A stretch of DNA of 64,000 bases from Aquimarina sp. BL5. Its GTDB lineage: Bacteria > Bacteroidota > Bacteroidia > Flavobacteriales > Flavobacteriaceae. The first letter of the stretch is position 1, and every line of letters starts with the position of its first letter. The notes beneath the pieces are model-generated. The model did not search any database and was not told where the DNA came from. It was given only the letters and a program-made list of their open reading frames with translations. Positions 25,175 to 34,689 of this stretch are shown piece after piece. Made by a program: the position numbers and the translations under genes. The DNA is taken from assembly GCF_003443675.1 (NCBI RefSeq), contig NZ_CP031963.1, positions 4,810,501-4,874,500 of the forward strand, in the 5' to 3' direction.

Positions 25175-27769
25175 TTAAAAATCGATTCTAAAAGATACAT
25201 TAGGAGTAATACCGGAAGAGAATGTATTTACTTCTTGTAATAAATAATTATTATTATCAAATCTGATACTGTATGTTCGATTTAAGATATTTTCTTTATT
25301 ATATAGATTAAACAGGGAAAACCCAATTTTGCTTCGCCATGTATCTTTTTTTGACAAATTTAATTTATAAGAGGCAGAAAAATCTAATCGATGATAAGTG
25401 TCTAATCGTTCACTATTAATTTCTCCATAATCGATAAAAAGAAATTCATCAGTTTCAGTAATGCTTTCTGCAGGAGTAAAAGGTCTTCCGGTTCTAATTG
25501 TCCATCCTAAAGAGAACTCGAAATTATTCCATTGATAGCTATGAATCCAGGATAGATAGTGGCTGATGTCGAAATTACCTGGAAAAGATGCTCCTTCATT
25601 AACGTTTGCAAATTTAAAATCCTGATCGGTTAAGGAATAGGAGATCCAGGTTCTATAATCTCTTATTCTTTTTTTGATCAATACGTCTAAACCAAGAACT
25701 TCACTTTCTCCTGTTTCTAAAGCAAGAACTCCATTAAAACCATTTGCAAAGGATGTGAGACCATCTATGGATTTATAGTAGCCTTCGATATCAATATACC
25801 AATCATTTTTGTTAATACTGAAACCACTAGAAACCTGATTACTCGCAAGCATTGAAACAAATTCTGAATCAGCTAATAACCAAATTTGATTATCCAGACT
25901 AAAATCATTTGGTAGATAATTAGAAACTTGACTAATCACTTGATTTCTTCTTTCTGCTGATAATTTGGCTATGATATTTTTAGACAAATTGACTTCCAGA
26001 TTAATTCTTGGTTCCCAATATGTTTTTTCAAGGACAGAGAAATAATTACCTCGTATACCGGCGCTTATTTTTAGCTTTTCATTAGAATTAAATTTATATT
26101 CTCCAAATATGGCGTGTGTCATATTGTTATCACTTTCGTCGAAAGAAATGTCATTAGCAGAATAATCAGCAGTGTAGGCTACATCATTATTAGAAAAATC
26201 ATAACCCGAAGTAAAACTATGCATGGGGTGTATAGACCAATTTCCGTGAATAGATCCACCTGCATCTCGTATTGTATTTTTTTCTACAATATTATTTTCA
26301 AAAAATAGGAATCCATCACTACTCGCTCTAGATTCTCTCAGTCCATTATAGTCGAATTCATAGTTTGAAAAGTAAATATTAGTTGAATGAGAGAAATGTG
26401 GAGTCCATCTTTTTTCCCATTTCATATTAATTCCTTGATTTACATATTCTAATTTGTCTTTTTGATTATCATCAAATGGTTCACTAAATCCCAGAATGTT
26501 TTTGATGTTTAATGTGTAATTCAGATTGTTATTTGTGAATATAGAACTTATGGTAAACTTTTCATTGTTAGATATTTTAAAAATTCCTTTTACTGTAAGA
26601 TCTGTAAAGTAAAACACATTCTCATTTTCTACAGTTTCCTGATCTAACTTTTGATTATCTATAAAGAAACGAATGCTTTGAAAAGCTCGATCCGAGTAAC
26701 TTCGAAAAGTAGATGTTTCAAGAAGATCAGTGAATGATCTTCTTGCGGATATAACTACTCCAAAACCTTCATCAATGGGAGCTTCGATATAAGCATCTAC
26801 TGTGGTCATGTTAAAGCCAACACCAAAACCAAAATCTTTTGGGATTTCACTTTTAGATTCTATATCAATAACTCCCGAAATTCTGTTTCCATATTTAGCT
26901 TCTGAACTGCTTCTAAAAAGTTTTATATTTTCTGTAATGTATGGATTGAAAATAGACAGTAGATCAAAAAAATGCCCTGTACTATACATTTTTATGCCAT
27001 CCCACAAAATCAGATTATGATCAGGAGTTCCTCCTCTAATATGTAAAGAAGAAGCAGTCTCAGTAGGGCTTTGTACCCCAGGCAAAAATTGCAGGGTTTG
27101 TAGCACATCTGGTTCTACTAATCGGGGCAGAATGCCTAACTTGCTTGGGTCAATATTTATGGCACTACTAGCACCTTGTCGTGATATTCCCGACGTCACA
27201 TATTCCGTAATAAGAACCTCGTCTAACTGAAAATCATCTTCAGGTAGAAAAATTTTAATACAGTCATTCTTTTCAAGATCTTTAGCAATAAATTGCTGTT
27301 TTTTGTATCCTAAAAGTCTAATATTAATCGTGTCATTAGGTTCGGATAAGAATAATTGAAAATAACCGTTAGCATCCGAGATCACTGATTTAGATTGAGT
27401 CCTGTTATTTACAAAAGCTTCAGCTAAAGGTTTTTTGGTAGTACTATCAAGTAAGTATCCACAGACCGAAATTCTTCCTTCTTTGTTTTTTTGTCGAATA
27501 ACATAATATCTGTTATTGATCTTTTGAAAAAATATAGAAGTTTGAGATTGTATTTTTTGGAGAGTTCTTTTTAGCGAATCTTTAGTAGAAATACTTATTC
27601 TTTCACTTTTAATAATCTCAGGGTTGAAAGAAAATTTAATGTCATGTGTTTTTTCTAAAACTTTAAGAATATTGTTTAAAGGAGTGTCATCATATTCTAA
27701 ACCAGCTGCTTTTTGAGAAAAAGAGCTAAAGTATATGAATATAAAAAAATAGAAAAAAAATGACTTCAT
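25175..27769 (-). CDS. TonB-dependent receptor with N-terminal STN signalling domain
   Basis: An 864-residue outer-membrane receptor. Signal peptide 1-19, then an STN (secretin/TonB short) domain about 20-95 (DDTPLNNILKVLEKTHDIKF), a carboxypeptidase-regulatory-like beta domain about 98-185 (ISVCGYLLDSTTKKPLAEAFV), a plug about 195-310 with SLHIRGGTPDHNLILWDGI, and the barrel ending in VSFRIDF with the C-terminal aromatic signature. The STN domain passes ligand signals to an anti-sigma factor, here the FecR encoded immediately upstream. No SusD partner is present and the length is short for SusC. The ligand is unknown. Confidence 0.93.
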   Translation of the reverse strand: MKSFFFYFFIFIYFSSFSQKAAGLEYDDTPLNNILKVLEKTHDIKFSFNPEIIKSERISISTKDSLKRTLQKIQSQTSIFFQKINNRYYVIRQKNKEGRISVCGYLLDSTTKKPLAEAFVNNRTQSKSVISDANGYFQLFLSEPNDTINIRLLGYKKQQFIAKDLEKNDCIKIFLPEDDFQLDEVLITEYVTSGISRQGASSAINIDPSKLGILPRLVEPDVLQTLQFLPGVQSPTETASSLHIRGGTPDHNLILWDGIKMYSTGHFFDLLSIFNPYITENIKLFRSSSEAKYGNRISGVIDIESKSEIPKDFGFGVGFNMTTVDAYIEAPIDEGFGVVISARRSFTDLLETSTFRSYSDRAFQSIRFFIDNQKLDQETVENENVFYFTDLTVKGIFKISNNEKFTISSIFTNNNLNYTLNIKNILGFSEPFDDNQKDKLEYVNQGINMKWEKRWTPHFSHSTNIYFSNYEFDYNGLRESRASSDGFLFFENNIVEKNTIRDAGGSIHGNWSIHPMHSFTSGYDFSNNDVAYTADYSANDISFDESDNNMTHAIFGEYKFNSNEKLKISAGIRGNYFSVLEKTYWEPRINLEVNLSKNIIAKLSAERRNQVISQVSNYLPNDFSLDNQIWLLADSEFVSMLASNQVSSGFSINKNDWYIDIEGYYKSIDGLTSFANGFNGVLALETGESEVLGLDVLIKKRIRDYRTWISYSLTDQDFKFANVNEGASFPGNFDISHYLSWIHSYQWNNFEFSLGWTIRTGRPFTPAESITETDEFLFIDYGEINSERLDTYHRLDFSASYKLNLSKKDTWRSKIGFSLFNLYNKENILNRTYSIRFDNNNYLLQEVNTFSSGITPNVSFRIDF

Positions 27770-28678
27770 TTATTCTTTAACGAGAACTATGTGGTTTTCG
27801 TTCTTAAAAGTATATGAAATTTCCATAGGAACAAAGATTGTTTTTAAAGCTAGTTCAATATTGTCGTGATTGTAACTACCAGTAAAACGTTGATTTTGAT
27901 CAATTTTGTCTTTGTTAAAAGTAATATTAAACTGATTCTCTAGAGAAAGTATTACTTGTTTTAAGGGAGTATTGGTGAATGTAGTTTCTCCAGATATCCA
28001 ACTTGGTTTTGTTGTTTCAGTTTCCCAGTTTTCGACAATATTGTTGGCTACTCTAAACGCTCTTCCCTTAGCAAGAATAGCTTCTTTAGAATTGTATCCT
28101 ATTGCTTTTACTTTACCTTCGTGACAGATAACTTCAAAAAAATCTTTTTGGGTATTTACGTTAAATTGTGTTCCTATTACTTTTACATTTCCGGATGATG
28201 TTTCTACTAAAAAATCAGAACCTTTTTTTACTTTAAAAAATGCTTCTCCAGTCAAGGTAACTGTTCTATTATTTTTCCAGTTGGACTCTTTATATGATAA
28301 TTCTGATTTAGAGTTCAGGATTACTTCAGATCCATCTAGAAGTTCTATGGTAATTTGTTCACCATAATCAGTTGTATGTGTAGTAGCCGTATCAAAGAAA
28401 AAAAACAACCCTATTAATACTAATAGGGTAGCCGCGATACCGTAGCTCCAGTTCGGAATTAAAGGTATTGTCTTTTTGTTTTTAGTGATATCATCTTTAA
28501 TCGCTTGGAATATGTTCTCTTTATCGTATTCAGGAGAATCCAGCGTATCTATTTTATTTATAATAGTCACGTATTTCTGATAATCTTCCGATTTTTCAAA
28601 TTCTATTTTTTCTTTAGCATCTAGAGTCCCATTAAGCCATCTTGCTAAAAACGTTTCATCAGAATATGGATTTTCCAT
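27770..28678 (-). CDS. FecR-family anti-sigma factor
   Basis: A 302-residue inner-membrane anti-sigma factor. The cytoplasmic N-terminus (about 1-80) would bind the sigma factor. A single membrane helix lies about 84-100 (YGIAATLLVLIGLFFFF), then a periplasmic FecR domain (QITIELLDGSEVILNSKSEL, VTLTGEAFFKV, VKVIGTQFNV) and a C-terminal DUF4974 domain (TFTNTPLKQVILSLENQF). Its stop directly abuts the receptor ATG, so the two are made together. Confidence 0.95.
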   Translation of the reverse strand: MENPYSDETFLARWLNGTLDAKEKIEFEKSEDYQKYVTIINKIDTLDSPEYDKENIFQAIKDDITKNKKTIPLIPNWSYGIAATLLVLIGLFFFFDTATTHTTDYGEQITIELLDGSEVILNSKSELSYKESNWKNNRTVTLTGEAFFKVKKGSDFLVETSSGNVKVIGTQFNVNTQKDFFEVICHEGKVKAIGYNSKEAILAKGRAFRVANNIVENWETETTKPSWISGETTFTNTPLKQVILSLENQFNITFNKDKIDQNQRFTGSYNHDNIELALKTIFVPMEISYTFKNENHIVLVKE

Positions 28679-28753
28679 CAGTTATTTTTTACTTTCTTTA
28701 TTTATGCTTTCTAATAATAATAACAGCCTTATACTATATTACCCTACATATGA

Positions 28754-29263
28754 TTATAAAATATTACCTAACTTTTGCCGTAAACTTAGTAATGCGTAGT
28801 GTATTCTTTTTTCAATAGCTTTTACAGATACCCCTGTAATTTCTGCAATTTCTTTATATGATTTCTTGTCAATCCTAGATAATAAAAATGTTTCTCTTTG
28901 TTTTTCAGGAAGTTCGTCTATTGCATTTTTAAGTTTAGACATAAACTCTTTTTCTTCAATAATGAATTGTGGATCCTGATTATTAAGTTCTGAATGTGGT
29001 TTTTGTTCATATCTAAGCACTACTTTTTTATGAGCGATATGATTTAACAAAGTATTGTTAGCTACAGTAAATACGTACGATTTTGCTTTGTAATAGATGA
29101 CTTTTTTGCAGTTCTGCCACAATTTAATGAAAGCATCCTGAATTATATCTTCTGCCAAAGCAATATCACCACATTTATAGTAGATAAGATTCCGTAACGA
29201 TTCTGAACAATCATCAAAGATTGATTCAAAATTTTTTTCATCACAAACAGATTTCTTTTCCAT
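28754..29263 (-). CDS. ECF sigma-70 factor, FecI type
   Basis: A 169-residue sigma factor with region 2 (DIALAEDIIQDAFIKLWQNC, near 32-52) and region 4 (LPEKQRETFLLSRIDKKSYKEIAEITGVSVKAIEKRIHYAL, about 115-160). It is the first gene of a three-gene sigma/FecR/TonB cassette on the minus strand. The expected mechanism is that ligand binding to the receptor releases this factor to transcribe the cassette. Confidence 0.95.
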   Translation of the reverse strand: MEKKSVCDEKNFESIFDDCSESLRNLIYYKCGDIALAEDIIQDAFIKLWQNCKKVIYYKAKSYVFTVANNTLLNHIAHKKVVLRYEQKPHSELNNQDPQFIIEEKEFMSKLKNAIDELPEKQRETFLLSRIDKKSYKEIAEITGVSVKAIEKRIHYALLSLRQKLGNIL

Positions 29264-29524
29264 ATATTTTTCGAAGATATTTATTTTATTGAGATTTTAA
29301 AATTTAATGGTTTATAGTTTTTGTTTGAATCAGCTTTACTGATGGATTTTTTTTGGTTCATTCTTGAGACTGAATTAAAGACAAGCTGGTTTACGTGCTG
29401 TTTTAGTTGATGATTTAAATAAATAAAATATGTTTATGAATTTTTGAAAAAAAAACGGTTATTTAATTAGGGTTTCCTTGTATTTAGTTGTTTACTATAG
29501 AAGTAACTCAACAAAATTTTTAAA

Positions 29525-32500
29525 ATGAAAAAAAATATTCTTTTAATTGTCGTATTATGTGTTTGTTTTTCAGGTAGTTCGCAGTTTAATTCAAATGCTC
29601 CTTGGATGAAAGAGCTAACTGCACAAAAAAGATCTGCTGGAATAGAAGAACCGGTAAAATTTCATGAGATTGTAGATGCATTTAATGAGTACTGGAAAGA
29701 TAAGGATCATACCAAAAAGGGATCAGGATATAAGCCTTTTAAAAGATGGGAGAATTTCTGGAAAGATTGTTTAAATGATGATGGTACATTAATGACCGCA
29801 AAGCAAATATGGGATGCAGGGTTACAGAAAAAAGCTTCTTTTAATAAAATGGCGGATCAGAGTAATTGGATCGCTTTAGGACCAGATGATTTTATTGATA
29901 GATCTTTTTCTAGTGCCAATATAGGTCGTGTAAATACTATTATTGTAGATCCAGTAGATCCAAATAAATATTATGCAGGTACTCCTGCAGGAGGTATATG
30001 GAAATCAGAAGATGCTGGTGCAAGCTGGGTTCCATTATCAGACGAGCTTCCGCAAATTGGAGTTTCAGCAATTGCGATAGATCCTGTAGATACTAATATA
30101 GTCTATATCGGTACAGGTGATGATGATGCCAATGATACAGTTAGCGTAGGATTGTTAAAATCTACAGATGGAGGGCAGACTTGGAATACTACAGGTTTAA
30201 GTTTTACTATTTCAAATGGAAGTAAAATAGGTGAAATATATTTAGATCCATTAGATAGAAACAAAGTTTTTGTTGGAACAAGTAGTGGTTTTTATAAATC
30301 TACCGATGCTGGTGTAAATTTTACTAGAACATTAAGTGCGGATGTAAATGACATGAAATTGAAACCAGGAGATTCAAATATTATATATGCAGTTTCTGAT
30401 AATACGATATATAAATCTACTGATAATGGAGATTCTTTTTCTATCATAACAAACGGTTTACCAAGTTCGTCAACTAGATTAGCTATTGATGTGACTGTGG
30501 CTGACCCTAATTACGTATATATTTTAAGCGCAGGATCAGGAAGTTCTTTTCAAGGGATATATAAATCCACAGATAGCGGAAGTTCTTTTACAAGAACATT
30601 GACTACTCAAAATGTTTTTGGGGCAGGTCAGGCTTGGTATGACATGGCACTTGCTGTTTCTGACACCAATCCGGAAGAGTTATACACTGGAGAGTTAGAT
30701 GTATGGAAATCTACTAATGGAGGAGATAATTTTACACAGGTAAACAACTGGTCATCTAGAACTGCTTCATATACTCATGCTGACATTCACTTCCTACGAT
30801 TTTTTAATGGAGAATTATTTTGCGGAAGTGATGGAGGTATTTTTAAGTCAAATAACGGAGGTAATACTTTTTCTGATTTGACAGAAAAAATGCAGATAGG
30901 ACAGTTTTATAAAATTGCTGTTTCTAAGTCTAATGGAAAGTCCAAGAAAATGGCTGGTGGATTACAAGATAATGGAAGTTTTGGATTAACCAGTTCTGGT
31001 GAATGGAATGTTTATGGAGGAGGAGATGGAATGGATGCGGCGATTGATCCTAATAATGATAATAATTATTATGGGTTTATGCAGTTTGGACAGAACCTTT
31101 GGATCTCAAATAATGGAGGGGTAAGTCAGGCTGCAAGTGTATCCCAACCAACTGGTAGTTCTGGAAATTGGATAACTCCTCTTGTTATGAATAAAGAAAG
31201 TGAGTTATATGCGGGGTATAATGCAATTTACAAGCTTGACGGTTCTAGTTTTGTACGAGTTTCTCCTGATTTTTTTGGAGGTAGTGTTGATAGATTAGAA
31301 ATAGATCCTTCTGATTCGGATAATATGTTTGTTGCTATTAACGGAGTGTTGTACAAAAGTATAGATAGAGGAATTACATTTGAAGTAGCTGAAAGTTTTG
31401 GAAGATCGATTACATCTGTTAATATACATAATAGTGATAGTAATATTTTATATGTTACCACTTCTGGTACTTCAGGAAAAGTTTATAAATCGGTGAATGG
31501 GGGTCTTGATTTTACGGATATTACCGGAGATTTACCAAATGTTCCGAAGCTAGTTATAAAGCATCAAGGATCACATTCTGATGATCCGTTGTTTGTAGGT
31601 ACATCTACAGGTGTATACAGAACCGATGATACTACTCCAGGAGTTTGGGAGGCTTTTGATAATAACTTGCCAAATGTTCCAGTTAGAGATTTAGAGATTA
31701 ATGTAAATGATGCTAATATAACCGCTGCAACTTATGGTAGAGGAGTTTGGCAATCAGAAATACCTACTCAATTAGCTCAGGAGGATGTGCGTTTACTTGC
31801 TATAAATGCTCCAGGTATCGAAATTAACTGTGGAGACGTAACTCCTTCTATCGAAGTTAGAAATAATGGAGTTAATGCAATTACGTCTCTAGATATAGAA
31901 TATGTTGTCGATGGTAACTCTAATACAACTACTTGGACTGGAAATATTAATCCTAGTGAAACACAATCTATTGATTTACCTCAATTAAGTGTAGACCTTG
32001 GGGAGCATACTTTGAACATAATAACTACAACTTCTGGTGATACTAATCCGGGTAATAATGCACTATCTGGTACTTTTATTACTAATGCAAGTGCAGTTGG
32101 TATAGATATTAATGATTTTGAAGATTCAGGTGATGATGTTTTGGTTGTAGGAGGTGTTTGGGAACGTGGAATTCCTACAGGAACTAATCTTAATACAGCT
32201 ACATCAGGACAAAATGTGTATGGAACTAATTTAGATGGTAATTATCCAGATTCTAATACTAGTTTTTTAGTATCTAATTGTTATGATCTTACGACTATCG
32301 GGAGCCCAATTTTAAAATTTAATATGGCATTTGATATTGAGTTAGATTGGGATTTTGTAAACATAGAATACTCTACTGATGGCGGTTTAAATTGGAATAT
32401 TTTAGGAACAGCAAATGATCCAAATTGGTATAATAGTAATACTTTGCCAAATAATTCTAATTGCTTTACTTGCCCTGGAGCACAATGGACAGGAAGAGAC

Positions 32501-32908
32501 GCTACTATGAAAGAATATAGTTATGATCTTGCAGCTTTTGCTAACGAAGAGAGCTTCATATTTAGATTTAATTTTGTAACTGATGGAGGAGTTAATGAAG
32601 AAGGAGTAATTGTGGATGATCTTCAGATAGAAGGTAATACGCTGAGTATAGATGATTTTGAGAACAGGCCAGCGTTTAGTTTGTTCCCTAACCCTTCTAG
32701 TGATATATTCAATATCCAATGGAGAAATGCTACAAAAGTTTCGTATAGAGTTACTGATCTAGCTGGAAAATTAATTTCTTCTAGAAGTGGATTGAATTCT
32801 TCAGAGAATACTGCACAAATTGATTTATCTGGTTACTCAAAAGGTATGTATTTTCTTAGTGTATCTCTAGATGGAATTGATAAAACAATGAAGTTAGTTC
32901 GAAATTAA
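29525..32908 (+). CDS. Secreted sortilin/BNR beta-propeller protein with type IX sorting domain
   Basis: An 1127-residue protein. Signal peptide 1-20. Residues about 110-745 are beta-propeller repeats of the VPS10/sortilin or BNR-Asp-box kind: repeated GIWKSEDAGASWVPL, LKSTDGGQTW, FYKSTDAGVNF, IYKSTDNGDSF. Residues about 755-850 resemble a CARDB-type beta sandwich (SIEVRNNGVNAITSLDIEYVVDG), then a jelly-roll-like domain. The last 75 residues are a type A T9SS sorting domain (FSLFPNPSSDIFNIQW ending KTMKLVRN). It is therefore exported to the surface or medium. It is divergent from the ECF sigma gene. Whether it is an enzyme or a binding protein is not visible. Confidence 0.92.
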   Translation: MKKNILLIVVLCVCFSGSSQFNSNAPWMKELTAQKRSAGIEEPVKFHEIVDAFNEYWKDKDHTKKGSGYKPFKRWENFWKDCLNDDGTLMTAKQIWDAGLQKKASFNKMADQSNWIALGPDDFIDRSFSSANIGRVNTIIVDPVDPNKYYAGTPAGGIWKSEDAGASWVPLSDELPQIGVSAIAIDPVDTNIVYIGTGDDDANDTVSVGLLKSTDGGQTWNTTGLSFTISNGSKIGEIYLDPLDRNKVFVGTSSGFYKSTDAGVNFTRTLSADVNDMKLKPGDSNIIYAVSDNTIYKSTDNGDSFSIITNGLPSSSTRLAIDVTVADPNYVYILSAGSGSSFQGIYKSTDSGSSFTRTLTTQNVFGAGQAWYDMALAVSDTNPEELYTGELDVWKSTNGGDNFTQVNNWSSRTASYTHADIHFLRFFNGELFCGSDGGIFKSNNGGNTFSDLTEKMQIGQFYKIAVSKSNGKSKKMAGGLQDNGSFGLTSSGEWNVYGGGDGMDAAIDPNNDNNYYGFMQFGQNLWISNNGGVSQAASVSQPTGSSGNWITPLVMNKESELYAGYNAIYKLDGSSFVRVSPDFFGGSVDRLEIDPSDSDNMFVAINGVLYKSIDRGITFEVAESFGRSITSVNIHNSDSNILYVTTSGTSGKVYKSVNGGLDFTDITGDLPNVPKLVIKHQGSHSDDPLFVGTSTGVYRTDDTTPGVWEAFDNNLPNVPVRDLEINVNDANITAATYGRGVWQSEIPTQLAQEDVRLLAINAPGIEINCGDVTPSIEVRNNGVNAITSLDIEYVVDGNSNTTTWTGNINPSETQSIDLPQLSVDLGEHTLNIITTTSGDTNPGNNALSGTFITNASAVGIDINDFEDSGDDVLVVGGVWERGIPTGTNLNTATSGQNVYGTNLDGNYPDSNTSFLVSNCYDLTTIGSPILKFNMAFDIELDWDFVNIEYSTDGGLNWNILGTANDPNWYNSNTLPNNSNCFTCPGAQWTGRDATMKEYSYDLAAFANEESFIFRFNFVTDGGVNEEGVIVDDLQIEGNTLSIDDFENRPAFSLFPNPSSDIFNIQWRNATKVSYRVTDLAGKLISSRSGLNSSENTAQIDLSGYSKGMYFLSVSLDGIDKTMKLVRN

Positions 32909-32946
32909 AAAGAACAGGCTTTAAGTACAATTTATTTTACAAATCC

Positions 32947-32982
32947 AAGACCCTTGCAATAGATATGCGAGGGTCTTTTTTT
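32947..32982 (+). terminator. Rho-independent terminator after the T9SS protein gene
   Basis: AAGACCCTTGCA (32947-32958) pairs with TGCGAGGGTCTT (32966-32977), with one G-T pair, followed by a T run. Confidence 0.85.
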
Positions 32983-33170
32983 AGTTTAATTATAGAGAAG
33001 TTTACTTTTTTTAGATTAAAAATTAATTATTTTCAATTTATGACTGATTAAAAAAAAATACTTAAGAGACTATAACTTCCATTCCTTTTAGAAAAGAAGC
33101 AGTTTTCTCCTATTGTTTGAAGAGATTGTGTTATAAATATTTCAAATCATTATGATAAGAAGTTATATGA

Positions 33171-34064
33171 TTAAGAAACTTTCTCTGCATACGAAGAAGG
33201 TTTTATTCCTGATCCATATGCTAGGGCAAGCACTTTTGTGAATTCTGCTCCAAAGAATAAAATTAGACTAGAATACGAAACCCACAACAGTATTAATATT
33301 ACAGATCCTGCGGCACCAAACGTGGATCCAGGATTGACGGTTCCAAAATAAATACTTAAAGCATATTTACCAATACTAAATAAAATTGTAGTTACGAAAG
33401 CGCCTAACCACACGTACCTCCATTTCATTTTCACATCAGGTAAGACTTTAAATATCATTGCAAATAGTACTGTGGTTAAAATAATAGATAGTAGAAAATT
33501 GATAATGAGAATAACATAAATGATAATATCTGGGAAATGCCTGCCTATCCAATTTGTAGTTGCAGTTACCAAAGTTGTCAATACCAATGATGTTAATAGC
33601 AAAAGACCAATCATTAGGATCAATCCTAAGGAAAAAATTCGGTCTCTAACCATTTTTAATATTTCGCTTTTGGGTTTAGGCTTAACACCCCAAATCGTAT
33701 TTAATGCTTTTTGTAAAGCAATAAACATTCCTGTTGCTCCATAAAGAAGTGTGAAAATACCAATGATGATTAATAAGGTAGGTTGTTCTTGGTCAATAGC
33801 ATTTTTTAGCATAATTTCTACAGTTTGAGCTGCATCTGTTCCTAAAACAATTGATATTTCTTTAGTAATTTTACTTTTTATTTCATTTTTTTCATAAAAC
33901 AGTCCGGTCGTCTGGATGATGATAATAAGTAAGGCAGGAAAAGAAAACAGCGCATAATAGCTTACCGCTGCACTCATTTGGAAAGGCTCATTAGCATTCC
34001 AATTTTTATAGGTAGCTACGAGAATCTTAAAGAATGATTTTAAAGGTATCAGTATATGATTCAT
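33171..34064 (-). CDS. YihY/BrkB family inner-membrane protein
   Basis: A 297-residue protein with six membrane segments. Family features: FQMSAAVSYYALFSFPALLIII near residue 28, LYGATGMFIALQKALNTIWGV near 108 and GSVILILLWVSYSSLILFFGAEFT near 250. It was once annotated as ribonuclease BN; the real role is unknown, with lipid or export functions discussed. It probably forms a single unit. Confidence 0.93.
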   Translation of the reverse strand: MNHILIPLKSFFKILVATYKNWNANEPFQMSAAVSYYALFSFPALLIIIIQTTGLFYEKNEIKSKITKEISIVLGTDAAQTVEIMLKNAIDQEQPTLLIIIGIFTLLYGATGMFIALQKALNTIWGVKPKPKSEILKMVRDRIFSLGLILMIGLLLLTSLVLTTLVTATTNWIGRHFPDIIIYVILIINFLLSIILTTVLFAMIFKVLPDVKMKWRYVWLGAFVTTILFSIGKYALSIYFGTVNPGSTFGAAGSVILILLWVSYSSLILFFGAEFTKVLALAYGSGIKPSSYAEKVS

Positions 34065-34091
34065 AATACTAAGGTAAGTTAATCGATGATT

Positions 34092-34343
34092 TCATTTGTA
34101 ATATTTCATGTACTTATATTTGTTACTTCCCGTAGTATCCCTTTTCCTGTAAAATAGTACAGAGGTTTGGGAATCGTAGGTGGGTTCAATTCTTTGAGAA
34201 GAATAAGTCTTAGAACAGGCAATTATTGATGAGGTAAGTGTATAAAGAATAGATACACTTTTCTTTTGATAAAATTCTACAGGGATTAGCACCTCTGCTC
34301 TATATGTATCGCTTCTGTTTTCTAATTGATTTATTCTATACAC
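34092..34343 (-). CDS. Possible small hypothetical protein, GTG start
   Basis: An open frame of 83 codons, read 27 bp upstream of the YihY gene. It has no ATG start: the first usable codon is GTG at 34343, and a stop lies eight codons further upstream. The product is polar and tyrosine-rich with no signal peptide or known motif. It could be a real short gene, a 5'-truncated remnant or chance. Confidence 0.25.
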   Translation of the reverse strand: MYRINQLENRSDTYRAEVLIPVEFYQKKSVSILYTLTSSIIACSKTYSSQRIEPTYDSQTSVLFYRKRDTTGSNKYKYMKYYK

Positions 34344-34689
34344 TTTATCAATATTTTTAACCCGTCCTCATTAAATCAATTATAAAAGGAGGATGAAAAA
34401 TCATAACGCATTTAATTGATCAAAATACTTATGATGAGTTTTGGTTTTATTTTTTTTGTATCGTTTTCAATTTTTTCTTGAGCATATGTTGTTTAGAAAA
34501 GTAGGATAATGATATTAGTTAATTTGAAAATCATAAAATCAAACTCATAATAAACTTCAAAGTAGTCAAAAAGTATGTAACTTAATGGTGATTTATGGAT
34601 ACAGTCAAAACTTCTAGGGATTACGTCATATTTAAACACTATTTGTTTCAATATTTGTCTTAGAAAAAAATGTCTACTAAATAAACTCA
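34344..34689. other. 346-bp AT-rich intergenic region before the CotH gene
   Basis: I see no supported gene or hairpin here. It presumably carries the promoter of the CotH-family gene; no TAnnTTTG match close to the start is convincing. Confidence 0.5.
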
